Of a DNA stretch of 64,000 bases, positions 50,911 through 61,252 are shown piece after piece (within the stretch, counting starts at the first letter, position 1; each line of letters opens with the position of its first letter). The notes beneath the pieces are model-generated. The model did no database searches, was not told the DNA's origin, and saw only the letters and a list, made by a program, of their open reading frames with translations. The translations under genes were made by a program, and so were the position numbers. Source of the stretch: Nosema muscidifuracis. Its lineage: Eukaryota > Microsporidia > Nosematidae. The stretch is taken from assembly GCA_028335825.1 (NCBI GenBank), contig JAIOKI010000006.1, forward strand, positions 186,001 to 250,000, written 5' to 3'.

Positions 50911-53183
50911 AAAATACTGTAATAAAATTCTTTAAATACCTTTAAAGGGGTATCTATATCAGTATAAATAAAATATTTTGTGTACAATAAATTCTATTTA
51001 ACTGTTTAATGATATAAATTTAATTTGTCAGTTAATATAAATAAGTGCTTATATAAATTACTCATAGATTAAATTTTTATATATTTATGAGATTATCTTT
51101 GCCTGCTTCTGTAAAATCGTTTTAAGTTAATTTATTAATTAGTTGGTTTATGAATTTATTGGATTATACCTATTAAAAGATAAAATTTTAAATATTCAAA
51201 AGTTAGATATTTTGATACATAAAATAGTTTCTTAAAATTAATGTTCCTCTTTATATTATATAAATAAATAAATCATTATATTTTTTACACTTCTTCCTCT
51301 ATCATTTTCAATTAGTAACAATATCTAATCATATAGCTTGTCCAAAGTGAAAAAAACCCATATCTAAGCAAATAATAGACATCTTCAAAATCTACTAGAT
51401 GATTTCTAGAGAGTATTTTTTTAGACTAAATACATTAACATAAGTTATAGTAAAAGAAAACAATAGACCAGAAGGAAAGCTATGTCATTTATAATATCAA
51501 GGTATGAATATGTACTAATAGAAACTACTTGAAGAAAACCTTCATAAATATTATATATCACAAACAACGACTATCTTTTATTCACAAATAAGATGAAGCT
51601 TTTGCCATCTGGTAAGTAAAATTCAGTAACATTAAAATTATCTGAATTTAAAATACTTGTAAATGGAACACAATCAGACTTCAATCCATACATAGAGACT
51701 TTTACAGTATGAATAATATAATTCTTGTCATTGTTTCATAAACAAGCCTATAATGTAGCTTATACAAATAATAAATCAGCAAGTATTGCCCTTCATTTAC
51801 AATTTAATAAATCAGTAGTACGAATATACTTAAAACTTGATTTAATAAGTTAATATTAAAAGTTTTAGCTATTGCATTACGATATAAATTGAAGAATTGT
51901 CAATAAATTTTTCTATTGGTACATTGTCCCCTTTGTATATAGATGTAATAATATATATCTAAAATTTCATTTCCTTTATTTTGTTTATTCAATAGAAATT
52001 TATAAAAAAGGGGTAATTTATTTAATGTTTTGGAAAATTACTGAAAATATTAACAAAGAATGTATGGTTCCTGTACAGTAGTGATCAAAGGTATGTTGAA
52101 AACAAAATCTGTATAATAACAAGTATTTTTAGAAATCAGTTCGGATGACATTTGGGACTAAGTAATTATATTATATAGAATAATTAATTAATTCTGCATC
52201 AACAGAATTCATGTACAAGTAGCTCATAATAAGTTTAGAGCATTAATAAAAAGAAAACATAATAAATGAATTTCTTTACAAACAAATACAAAAAATATCC
52301 TGTTATGTTATATTATTATATATAAATTTTTTATGACCACTTGGTTTTTCGTAAGATGATAACATAAATTATTATTCTATACAAATTGCAGAAGAATCAT
52401 TCCAATTTTTTTGTTAAGTCCTGGTATAACGAAACATTTTATGTGCATAATCTTCATACCTAGTAAATATTGAATTTGTAATTTTGGCTGGAATTTTGTT
52501 TGAAATGTAAAATATTAATTTAAGTTACAAAATTATATTTTTGAAATTACTCACTTCATATTAAATATATGTTTAATATTAGTAAATTACAAAGAAACAA
52601 TCAATTTATCTTCGTATAACCAACTATAAATAAAAGATGAAATTCTTCTCTTCTAACAATAATAAAGTATTTAAATTATCAATCATTATTGTTATATAAT
52701 TTATTGGATTATCTACATTGTCTCAAATTAAAAATTATAAAATCAGAATTTAAATACGTAATTTTTAATTTATTATTATCAATCAAACATCTTGAATTTA
52801 TAAAATTTAATTTATTTAATCGTAAGCATTCTGAAGACACATAGAAAATTATTATCTCTTTTTCTGACATAAACAAATGTTTATTATATTTTTAATTTAA
52901 TTGATAAATTTTTATTTGTAAATTAAAATTACACAACAATTACATAAAAATAAAATATTATATTAATTATGATAAATTTATTATTTTTTAACTACAATAA
53001 AATACTTCAAAAATATATTCATATAGTTTTTAAATTAAAAATTATTCAATTTCAATACAAAAATAAGAATTCTTTATTCCTTTATTTCTAACATATATAT
53101 GATTTTTTATTTGTCAATTTTAAATTAAAAAAAAAATTTAATTTATTTTTAAAAATATAAATTTGAAATTTTTTTACCCCATC
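50911..53183. other. gene-free stretch around MULE copy 2
   Basis: About 2.3 kb without an intact gene, containing the second MULE fragment (listed separately). 52020-52480 has short open stretches without assignable homology. The right part (52800-53160) is plain AT-rich sequence leading to the CCCC at 53177-53180. Confidence 0.5.
51310..51940 (-). mobile_element. decayed Mutator-like (MULE) DNA transposon, copy 2 (partial)
   Basis: Base-level similarity to copy 1 is visible along the whole stretch, for example CTTCAAAATCTACTAG near 51382 and ATTAACATAAGTT near 51433. On the minus strand it covers the N-terminal half up to the VDFED block; the C-terminal RTNN part is absent. The segment from about 51600 to 51720 stays open longest and includes a YLPDGKSF block also seen in copy 1. 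Dead and truncated. Divergence from copy 1 is high, implying old, independent decay. Confidence 0.65.
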
Positions 53184-54863
53184 ATGAAATTTTTTGCTTT
53201 ACTATATTTAATATCAATTGCTACATCTAATTTGAAAAAAGAAAAACGAAAAAGTTTATCTAAAATAATTTCGAAGAAAACTGATAATTTGAAAAAAGAA
53301 ATTTCGAAGAAAACTGATAATTTGAAAAAAGAAATTTCGAAGAAAACTGATAATTTGAAAAAAGAAATTTCGAAGAAAAAAGAAAATTTGAAAAAGAAAT
53401 TTCGAAGAAAAAATACGAGAGGTTTTTAAATAATTTCGAAGAAAACTGATGCAGAAGATTTTGTATTTATAAGCAAAGACTGTAATCTTCCAATGCATGT
53501 ACTAAAGATCCGTAAATCACGGATTTTCTGATATAGATAAGTTTTTTTATGTTGTAAAAAATAAGGAAACTAGTAAATATAAAGATATAATCTATAATTT
53601 AATGAAAAATCTTTCAGATTATTCTATTTATATTAATTATAATGAAGTTACTAATTCATACTTATTATACAATGAAGACGTGAAAAATAATCCATCTTTA
53701 AAAAACTCAGACAATAATAGAAAATTAGATTCTAATATAAGCTTTTCAAAAGGTTGTGATAATCTTGAATTAACTTTTAATTTAACTCAAGATAATAAAA
53801 ATACATTTATTTACAATATTGACATGAATGAATTTAATTACAAAAAATTCTAGAGTATCATATCAAAAAGTATTCTAATTATAAGGAAGAAGAATTAAAC
53901 GAAATATTACAATTATTATCATTAATAAATATTTCCTGTCTTTATATTGATACAAGTAATAATATAGTTAAGTCAAGAGCAAAAATATTTGATAAATGCA
54001 AAAAAAATGGATCTAATGAAAATGGTGTATTTGTTCAAGATAATACTTTAAACCATAATGAGTCTTTAGCCAAATCTAGTAAAAAAGAAGATCAAAATTT
54101 TCAAGTAAGATTATTTGATAACGTAATAATTTTAAATAATTCTTGTTATTTCAAAAACAATAAGTGTATCGATGAAGATGTTATTGAAGAAATGAATATT
54201 TTTTTCAAAACTTGTCAAAATAGCAAAGTAGAAAATATTGAAACTATTTTAAGATTTTTTTATCTTATAAAAGATAGTAAATTATACAAGGATATTTTAA
54301 TAAGTATTCTATCTAATAAAGGAAAAGCTAGAAATTATATAATGTATGAAATTCTATTAACCTTAGGTTTAGTTGAAAAATGTGAAAATAATATAAACTT
54401 TGATTACGTTAATCCTAAATTAATCAAAGAAAATGATACCTCTAAATATTACGAAAAACTTTCTCAGTTTATCATGGATGAAATTAGTTTTCATCATAAT
54501 AATATTTCAAGTGTCTATTTTGATCTATTAATGTATTTTGAAATGTGTAAGATGTATGAGAAGAAAATCACTGATAATCTTTCTAATGATACATTGATGC
54601 TATTTAAATTCATCAAAAGTGTAAAAAATAAATCAAAGAATACTTTTGATCACATTATTCTTTGCATAAATGAATTTCTTGCTAAGATTTTTTTAAACGG
54701 AAAAAACTCTACACATGCATGTGATATTTATTCAGTAATACTTAAAAATATTAAATCAGAATTAAGAAGTTTAATTAAATATAAAAAGGGCAATAGTCAG
54801 ACTGATGTTATTTATGATGATATTTATAAATTGTTATATGATCATAAAAAAAAGACGAATTAA
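53184..54863 (+). pseudogene. broken gene for a secreted repeat-containing protein
   Basis: A gene-length coding trace starting at ATG 53184, three bases after CCCC (53177-53180), with a signal peptide (MKFFALLYLISIATS) and then four 11-residue units of EISKKTDNLKK type. Coding character continues to 54863 but lies in three open segments in different frames (53184-53429 and on, about 53530-53853, about 53857-54863). The last segment, 335 codons, is helical, Asn/Lys-rich and unrecognised. The family is unknown. Either a recently broken lineage-specific secreted gene or a multi-exon reading I cannot see; no splice-like signals were noticed at the breaks. Confidence 0.6.
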
Positions 54864-55664
54864 ACAATTTATTTTAATTTTAACTATTTATTAAATAAAA
54901 ATAGAGCATTTAGTAATTATTGCCATATACTAATATTTTATATTTATTTTTTATGCTCTACAACCAAAAATTAAATGGTGAGCAACATGAATTATTGGAT
55001 TAAATCTAACATTTTTTCATATCTAAAAAAAGTATTGATGACAGTTAATTGAGTTATTACAGAAAATATTTCTATCTTGTAGAAAATAGAATACAAATAT
55101 ATTCTTTTTCATATTGTTTCCTTTGAGTGATTATATTAATAAAGTACAATTCTTTCAATTTTATATAAACAGTATTTTTAGGGTTATTATTGATATTACA
55201 TTATAAATTAATATAAAAAATGTTACTAAAGATTAAATTTAGATATTTAAGTATAGAAGAATAATATTGTCATATAGAAAGATAAAAATATCAAAGACAT
55301 GTAAAAAAATAAAATTAGAGATTTAATTAAAATTTTATTCTAGTTTAAGGATAAATTATTTTTAAGTAGCTGAAAATGATATTTTTATGATAAACTAGTG
55401 CATTTAAAATTAAATCTTTTTATTTACTTTATAAATGTTCAATAGCTAAATTTTTAAACAAGCACAATTTAACAATCAAATAAAAAAACATTGTAATTTT
55501 ACTTCGAATTCTTAATTAATTAAAAAAAGGGTTACACAAAGAATATTAAAAATAATCAATAAATATTTGAATATAAAAATATAAGTAAACATATATAAAT
55601 TAGAAAAATTAAATTTCTTGTCAAACTTTAAATTAAAAGATAGGAAATTAAAAATTAATTACAT
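54864..55664. other. convergent spacer, no gene seen
   Basis: 801 bases between the broken secreted gene and SSU72. Contains ATAAACTAGTGCATTT at about 55391, which also occurs near 42104, so a small dispersed element is possible. Otherwise AT-rich sequence without ORF, repeat array or RNA gene. Confidence 0.45.
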
Positions 55665-56231
55665 TTAATTATCAATCACTGTAAAAATATTATTTTTTGA
55701 ATATTTCTTATTAAAAAGTTCTAAAGCTTTCATAATTCTCATCTCATACGAACCAGTACTTAACATACACATATCAATAAAATCCTTAACTTCTAGTGCA
55801 CCAACACTAGCATCTTGAATGGTATCTTTGATATCAAAATTAATTAAAAAAGTTTTGGAAGATCCATCTATTTTTAATTTATTCTCATAAATTGCCAAAA
55901 AGCACTTTTCTTCAGCTGTAATAACTAGATCATGATGAGAAGTTTTTTCAAAATAATTCTCTGCTTTTTCTTTTATTTTAATATTACGTTCTAACATTTT
56001 TAAAATACCAATTTTTTCATAAAATTTTTGGTTTTTTGAAATGAGATCGTCATAAATATCTTGGTAGGATGTACCGAAAGAATATATATTTGGGTTTTCT
56101 GGTGTTTCACTGGGTATTTTTATTTGTTGATTTGTGCCGTAAGAATCTACTTCATAACCAGCATTTTTAAGTACCTTGTGTGCTTCCATACTTCTATTTT
56201 GATTCATTGCACAACAAACTGCAATTTTCAT
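55665..56231 (-). CDS. SSU72: Ssu72 RNA polymerase II CTD phosphatase
   Basis: 188 residues, close to the family length of ~195-206. Seen: phosphatase loop VCCAMNQNRSMEAH (C-x5-R-S), DSYGTNQQIKIP, NIYSFGTSYQDIYDDL, GILKMLERN, HHDLVITAEEKCF, INFDIKDTIQDASVGA and a helical end. Ssu72 removes phospho-Ser5/7 from the Pol II CTD and acts in transcript 3' processing. The usual C-terminal TVCFY is TVIDN here. CCC touches ATG 56231; an ATG two codons upstream precedes the motif. Confidence 0.93.
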   Translation of the reverse strand: MKIAVCCAMNQNRSMEAHKVLKNAGYEVDSYGTNQQIKIPSETPENPNIYSFGTSYQDIYDDLISKNQKFYEKIGILKMLERNIKIKEKAENYFEKTSHHDLVITAEEKCFLAIYENKLKIDGSSKTFLINFDIKDTIQDASVGALEVKDFIDMCMLSTGSYEMRIMKALELFNKKYSKNNIFTVIDN

Positions 56232-56646
56232 GGGCATATCACAAAAAAAAATAAAAGCCTAATAAAAGAGATCAATCAATAAATTAAAAAATAAAAATAA
56301 ATTATTAATATAGATTAGAAAGCTTAGAAGAAGTTTAACTTTATATCAAATAATTAGTGTTGTACACTAAAATAACATATAGGTTTTTCTTATAGAAAAA
56401 AATGCAATAAATTTTATCTTATGAGAAAATTACTAACTAACAATCAGAATAGTGATAAATAAAGTTAAAGATATTTTTGAAAATATCTACTGATATGTTG
56501 TTTTTATTTTTTTTAGGAAAGAAATATATTTTTTAATTAACAAATTGATTTGTAAAACATATTGCTAGAACTCAAATTTTTATTCACTGATAGCTACATA
56601 TTAGAAAAATTTTGATTATAAAAAATTTTACTTAAAAAATATATTT
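56232..56646. other. spacer, no gene seen
   Basis: 415 bases between two minus-strand genes. No repeat array or RNA gene noticed. The CCC of SSU72 is at the left end (56232-56234). Confidence 0.5.
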
Positions 56647-57885
56647 TTATTCAATTAATTCGATAGAGTCTAAAGCTCCATTCCCTGAACAAATTCCCCC
56701 TTCAAGTTTACTTTCATCCTTGCTTCTTAAAATATATCCATCCTCACTATTATGTATAATATCTCCATCTACCGATATTAAACTACCAAATATACTAACT
56801 TCATTAATAATCTTCCTATTAACGTTATCTAAAACAAACGAGTTTTCAACAGATGGTGAACGAAATATTTTCATAAAAATAGAGCCTTCGTCATCTTTGT
56901 TAATCGAATTTCCTCCTTCAGTCACACTTTTACTAATCCAGATCTTTGAATCAAAATTTTCATCTTTAGATTTCTCATCAAATTCACGCTTAGTAGCAAT
57001 GAATTCACCAAAGAATTTTGATATTTTATCTGGTTTGTTTGTGTACTTAGCCAATTTAGTCTTATCAGAAAGAATAACTTGGAAATGTTTACTATTTATC
57101 ATTTGGAACTCAACTGAAGGAAGATTAATAACGTTTGAAAGTTCAAATCGTCGTCGTAATTCTTTTGACTCCTCTGTATATTGATCGTAATTATAGAACC
57201 ATCTATAATAGATTATACTAACTCTATCGTAACCTGAATACACAATATTTTCATCTCTAACTTCTAACTCGTTTATAGTAACAAATTTAAGAGTTATACC
57301 TTTAACTTTAAGAGCATGAATGATCTGTACTTTTTCCATATAATTAGAAGTCCTTTGATCGGTACAAACATCTACCATAGCTATAACACTCTCATCAATT
57401 TTGTTTTTAATATCGTATGTTTTTTTTAGTTGTATTAAGAATTCTATAAACTTCTTATCAGTATCACTTAATAAAGTACGTGGGTAAAATAAAGAATGTA
57501 ATCGATTTAAAGAAGGACCAAACATAACAAAACATTGAGATATTGTATTAATCTCTACCTGTTTATACTGACCATCGTCTAACAAATAATCCGATCTGAT
57601 GAAGTATGCCTTGATATTTGATACATTTTTAGATTTTTTTTCTAAGAAAACTGATTGAAGATATTTGTACAAAGGATCATCAAAATTGTACGAAATGAGA
57701 TCTTCTGCCAAATTGTAGTACATTATATTGAGATCTGTTTGGATATTTTTTATGGAATTATATTTAGATTTTTGAATAATAGAAGGAGCTGATGTTATAT
57801 TTATAATAGATTGGGTTGTAGGATTATATAATCCTAGTGATTTAGCTATATGTTGAATGTATTTTGATTTGTTGTCTTCGTCCAT
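56647..57885 (-). CDS. GSH2: glutathione synthetase (eukaryotic type)
   Basis: 412 residues (human GSS 474). ATP-dependent ligation of gamma-glutamylcysteine and glycine in the cytosol. Seen: RSDYLLDDG...KQVEINTISQCF (substrate-binding VE-x-NTIS block), SIIYYRWFYNYDQY (family YFRxGYxPxxY), SSVEFQM...KHFQVILSD, WISKSVTEGGNSIN (family K-PQ-EGGGNN glycine-rich loop, slightly degenerate), NEVSIFGSLI and GYILRSKDESKLEGGICSGN (family lid GHLLRTK...GGVAAG, with the final G kept). The N-terminus is shortened. No CCC run near the ATG. Divergent from the adaptor gene, 179 bases apart. Identity is good; activity depends on the altered glycine-rich loop. Confidence 0.85.
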   Translation of the reverse strand: MDEDNKSKYIQHIAKSLGLYNPTTQSIINITSAPSIIQKSKYNSIKNIQTDLNIMYYNLAEDLISYNFDDPLYKYLQSVFLEKKSKNVSNIKAYFIRSDYLLDDGQYKQVEINTISQCFVMFGPSLNRLHSLFYPRTLLSDTDKKFIEFLIQLKKTYDIKNKIDESVIAMVDVCTDQRTSNYMEKVQIIHALKVKGITLKFVTINELEVRDENIVYSGYDRVSIIYYRWFYNYDQYTEESKELRRRFELSNVINLPSVEFQMINSKHFQVILSDKTKLAKYTNKPDKISKFFGEFIATKREFDEKSKDENFDSKIWISKSVTEGGNSINKDDEGSIFMKIFRSPSVENSFVLDNVNRKIINEVSIFGSLISVDGDIIHNSEDGYILRSKDESKLEGGICSGNGALDSIELIE

Positions 57886-58064
57886 TTGTTTTCTAAAATT
57901 TTGTTTTTTAAAAATTTAATTTAATGTTTGACAAAAACGTGTTTTTAAGACAAATTACTTCTCTTATTTCTAATTACAAAACATATCTTCATACCAAATG
58001 TATAAAATTACTTGTGATTCAATATGAAACATCTAAATAAATAATTATTTTCTATCAACAAACA
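57886..58064. promoter_or_regulatory. short bidirectional promoter region without CCC motif
   Basis: 179 bases between divergent GSH2 and the adaptor gene. Neither start has a C or G run nearby; both are preceded by A/C-rich leaders (GAAAACA and CAACAAACA). This pair lacks the motif used by most genes in the window. Confidence 0.5.
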
Positions 58065-60269
58065 ATGAACATATTCAAGCCAAATTCATTTATATCACTT
58101 AGATATTCTAAAGACCAACTATCAAATCTTCTAAAATCCTCCTCAGTTACTGACAACATCTTAGCTTTAAGATACATCCTATGCAAAATCCAAGAGTCTT
58201 ACGATTATACACATGAGTTTGATACAATCATCAAACTAGTTGATACTACAAATCCTACACTAAAAAAACTTACTAATGAATATCTGCGCTACTATTTTTA
58301 TCATATAAAAGATGAAGATAGAAAATTGCTTATAGTTAATACCATTCTTAAAGATATAACTGATATGGAAAAGTATACTATGGATTATTTAGTAGATTTT
58401 AGCACACCAAGCATCTTACAAACATATTTGCCTCATATTACTAAATATATTGACAAATTAACTTCTGGTAATTCGAATTGTTCAAAAAAATTGGACAAAG
58501 TATACAGCTTAGCGTACCGTTGTGATAAAATATTTAATACTAGCTTAATTAATTCGATAAATCCATCATACAATACAACTGATTATTTAAACTTAGTCAG
58601 TTTGGCTAATCTTAAGTTACCAGAAAACCAGTTATTAATTAACTTATACAACATTGATAATCTAAAATACGTCCTTAGAAAAATATATTATAATCATGAA
58701 GATATACCTGATACTAGTGTGTACGATATATTAAGAAAAAAAGATGATCTTACAGTTTTCTATTACTTATTCCAGATTATACAAAATAATTATCAGAAAT
58801 TTACTGACGATATCTTACAGAAATATTATGATACTTCGCTTATACACATGAGTACAAATAATGAAACATTATTTCATATACTCCTTCTTCATGAAAGTAT
58901 TTTGGATAAGATAAAATATACTAACATGTCATATTTGATATATTATACTGACCCTGATTTTATAAAAAAACAGAAGATTCGAATTCTTTTTAAGAATCTT
59001 GATGAAATAAGTATACGAGAAATACGTCGATACACTTATATTGAGATAGTTGAGCATAGTCTTATAAAAGAATCAACAGAATTTGAGGATATTTTTTATA
59101 AAAATCGTTTCGACGACGTTATTCGTACAATTTATAAAATAACGGTAAATCTTGAGGATCCATTTTACAGAGGTAAGTTAGTGTACATCATCCAAAAGTA
59201 TTTATTACATGTTATGGATAAAGTAAATGAAATGAAAGAAGATATTTTAAGGATGTTCGTTCATCTATGTTCAATATATTTAGATGAAGATTCTTTACCA
59301 AAAATTCAAGCCAATTTTAATACAATTCTGTCGTACATGCTTAACCTTTTTAGAAGGAATGTCCTTACCAAACAAGAGATGATCAATTCAATTAAAAAGT
59401 ATACAGAATACAAGGATAAAATAAGAACAATAATTGATCTTATTAAGAATGATATTGGAAGTTTGTTATATTTTAGTGATAAAATTCAATTAATTGAGGT
59501 TCCAGATGTTAAGATTGATTTATACAATAATTTGATGGAATGTAAACCTTATTTAGAGAGCAGAATGATTAAAAGAATATCTAATAAAAATCCTGTTAAT
59601 ATATTTAGTACCAGTAAAATATTAATTAAAAATGGTACATATAATAATAGCAGTAGTAATGACATTTATAATGATAGTAATGATATTAATGGTAAAAATA
59701 TAAGTAGTAATGACATTTATAATGATAGTAATGATATTAATGGTAAAAATAGAAGTAGTAATGACATTTATAATAATAATAGTATAAAAAACATCACACT
59801 TTCTACTATAGAAAAAGTTTTTATAGATCACAAATTTATAAAAGGAGTTCTTTCTATAAAAAAATGTCGACTTCTTCTTTGTATTGACGTCTTAGAAAAA
59901 GATACTGTAATAGAATATACATTAAACAATATGACTAACAAATTAACTCTCTCTGTAGAAAGTAAAGTAGAAATAAGTAGAATACCCAGATATACTAACC
60001 AGGTACAATTAAGAATATACGATGATGTTTATAATATTAATATTGATTGGAGAATGTACCCTAATGTAGTGAGTAAGAATGAATGGGAGAAAGAATATAA
60101 CAGAATGAGTAAATATAAGTTAGTAGATAAGATCGATATGACAGAAGTTCATCAAGTGGATGAAGAAAGGTTCAGTTTTAGAATATTTGATGAAGAAGTG
60201 TATGGAAGAGTTTTTAATAATCAAATTATACTTAAAGGAGAAGAAGAAATTGTCAAAGATTTCAAATAA
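58065..60269 (+). CDS. adaptor-complex large subunit, beta-adaptin type
   Basis: 734 residues. The N-terminal solenoid matches beta-adaptins: VTDNILALRYILCKIQESYD, TNPTLKKLTNEYLRYYFYHI and KLLIVNTILKDITD (family LLA-NT--KD--D). The solenoid runs to ~520. A linker at ~525-570 contains 2.6 units of SSNDIYNDSNDINGKN type, in the place of the clathrin-box hinge, and is followed by a beta-rich ear-like region (~575-734). It would belong to AP-1, AP-2 or AP-3 coating Golgi/endosome vesicles. Beta-COP is less likely because its KKLLLIFWE block is absent. Length matches beta-adaptin (700-950). No CCC run near the start. Confidence 0.72.
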   Translation: MNIFKPNSFISLRYSKDQLSNLLKSSSVTDNILALRYILCKIQESYDYTHEFDTIIKLVDTTNPTLKKLTNEYLRYYFYHIKDEDRKLLIVNTILKDITDMEKYTMDYLVDFSTPSILQTYLPHITKYIDKLTSGNSNCSKKLDKVYSLAYRCDKIFNTSLINSINPSYNTTDYLNLVSLANLKLPENQLLINLYNIDNLKYVLRKIYYNHEDIPDTSVYDILRKKDDLTVFYYLFQIIQNNYQKFTDDILQKYYDTSLIHMSTNNETLFHILLLHESILDKIKYTNMSYLIYYTDPDFIKKQKIRILFKNLDEISIREIRRYTYIEIVEHSLIKESTEFEDIFYKNRFDDVIRTIYKITVNLEDPFYRGKLVYIIQKYLLHVMDKVNEMKEDILRMFVHLCSIYLDEDSLPKIQANFNTILSYMLNLFRRNVLTKQEMINSIKKYTEYKDKIRTIIDLIKNDIGSLLYFSDKIQLIEVPDVKIDLYNNLMECKPYLESRMIKRISNKNPVNIFSTSKILIKNGTYNNSSSNDIYNDSNDINGKNISSNDIYNDSNDINGKNRSSNDIYNNNSIKNITLSTIEKVFIDHKFIKGVLSIKKCRLLLCIDVLEKDTVIEYTLNNMTNKLTLSVESKVEISRIPRYTNQVQLRIYDDVYNINIDWRMYPNVVSKNEWEKEYNRMSKYKLVDKIDMTEVHQVDEERFSFRIFDEEVYGRVFNNQIILKGEEEIVKDFK

Positions 60270-60528
60270 AGAGAAATTTAAAAATATTTTTTGATTTTTT
60301 TATTAGAATATTTTTATTTCTTTGCATCCTATAAGAAGAGATACTATTAAGCTAAATTCTTTTTTACAATAAATCTAATAATAATAAATAAATACCTTTA
60401 ATAATTCAAAATACTCAAACATTATCAAAGCATCAGCTTCATTGTAGGTTAGAATCATGGCTTTCAGAAAAAATATATAAATCTATTAAAGAAGATGTAT
60501 ATATAAAAATTTCTTTAAATATAAAAAA
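60270..60528. other. spacer left of tRNA-Tyr
   Basis: About 260 bases of AT-rich sequence without a visible gene; a GC-richer patch at 60425-60470 is unassigned. Confidence 0.4.
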
Positions 60529-60611
60529 TCTCCCAGACAGGAGTCGAACCTGTGACCATTCGATAACTACACATTCTACAGTCGAACGCTCTGCCACTGA
60601 GCTACTGAGAG
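60529..60611 (-). tRNA. tRNA-Tyr (anticodon GTA) with an 11-base intron
   Basis: On the minus strand a full cloverleaf folds: acceptor CTCTCAG with CTGGGAG (one G-U), D arm GCTC-AGTGGCA-GAGC, anticodon stem TTCGA/TCGAA, T arm ACAGG-TTCGACT-CCTGT, discriminator A. The anticodon loop reads CTGTAG, then 11 extra bases (AATGTGTAGTT), then A. The intron lies after position 37, the standard place for eukaryotic tRNA introns; eukaryotic tRNA-Tyr genes commonly carry one. The B box GGTTCGACTCC is present as an internal Pol III promoter. Confidence 0.95.
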
Positions 60612-60675
60612 TTAAAAGTTCGAAATAACTATGTAACGTTTAAGTATGTTTTTATTCATATCTTTTATATTTAAA

Positions 60676-60678
60676 CCC
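60676..60678 (+). promoter_or_regulatory. CCC motif deciding the RPC11 start
   Basis: AAACCC then ATG 60679. An upstream in-frame ATG at 60646 would add 11 hydrophobic residues not found in the family. Confidence 0.75.
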
Positions 60679-60996
60679 ATGTTCTTCTGTCCGCTATGCT
60701 CAAATATACTCATAATAGATAAAGCCAGTGGGCAGACAGCAATGTTATGTAACACATGCCCATATCAGTATAAGATAAATAATTTATTAAGTAAAGAAAT
60801 GAAAAACAAAGTAATTGAAGTAGATAAAGTACTTGGAGAAGATGAATATAAATATGCTAGTACATGTGAGAAAAAATGTATTAAATGTGATAGTAGATTA
60901 GCTTTATTTATGGAATTACAAACTAGAAGTGCAGATGAGCCTATGACAATATTTTATGAATGTGTAGAATGTAAGACTAATTGGAAGGAGAATTAA
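60679..60996 (+). CDS. RPC11: RNA polymerase III subunit Rpc11 (C11/POLR3K)
   Basis: 105 residues, family length 108-110. Two zinc ribbons: N-terminal FCPLCSNILI...CNTCPY and C-terminal CIKCDSRLALF...CVECKTNW. QTRSADEPMTIFYEC is the TFIIS-like acidic hairpin (catalytic D-E) that drives Pol III RNA cleavage and is needed for termination and reinitiation. The central KVIEVDKVLGEDE linker also matches. It lies 67 bases from the divergent tRNA-Tyr. Confidence 0.96.
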   Translation: MFFCPLCSNILIIDKASGQTAMLCNTCPYQYKINNLLSKEMKNKVIEVDKVLGEDEYKYASTCEKKCIKCDSRLALFMELQTRSADEPMTIFYECVECKTNWKEN

Positions 60997-61252
60997 ATTA
61001 AAATATTATTATAATATTATATTATATTATATCATTTATATTATTATATTATTTGATCCTATTTAATTATATTATTTTATCATATCATTTATATCACCTT
61101 CATAATACATTCATATAAAATTATCATTTATATTATAACATTCATATTTAATTATATTAAAAATATTCTATAAATGCTATATTATTCTATCTTCTTATCT
61201 TTAAATAATCAATTCAATATTTTTTTTATATTTTCGAATCATCCCTCTGTTT

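Noticed and set aside
53256-53498. Minus-strand Phe-rich frame
   Set aside because: Antisense reading of the EISKKTDNLKK repeat.
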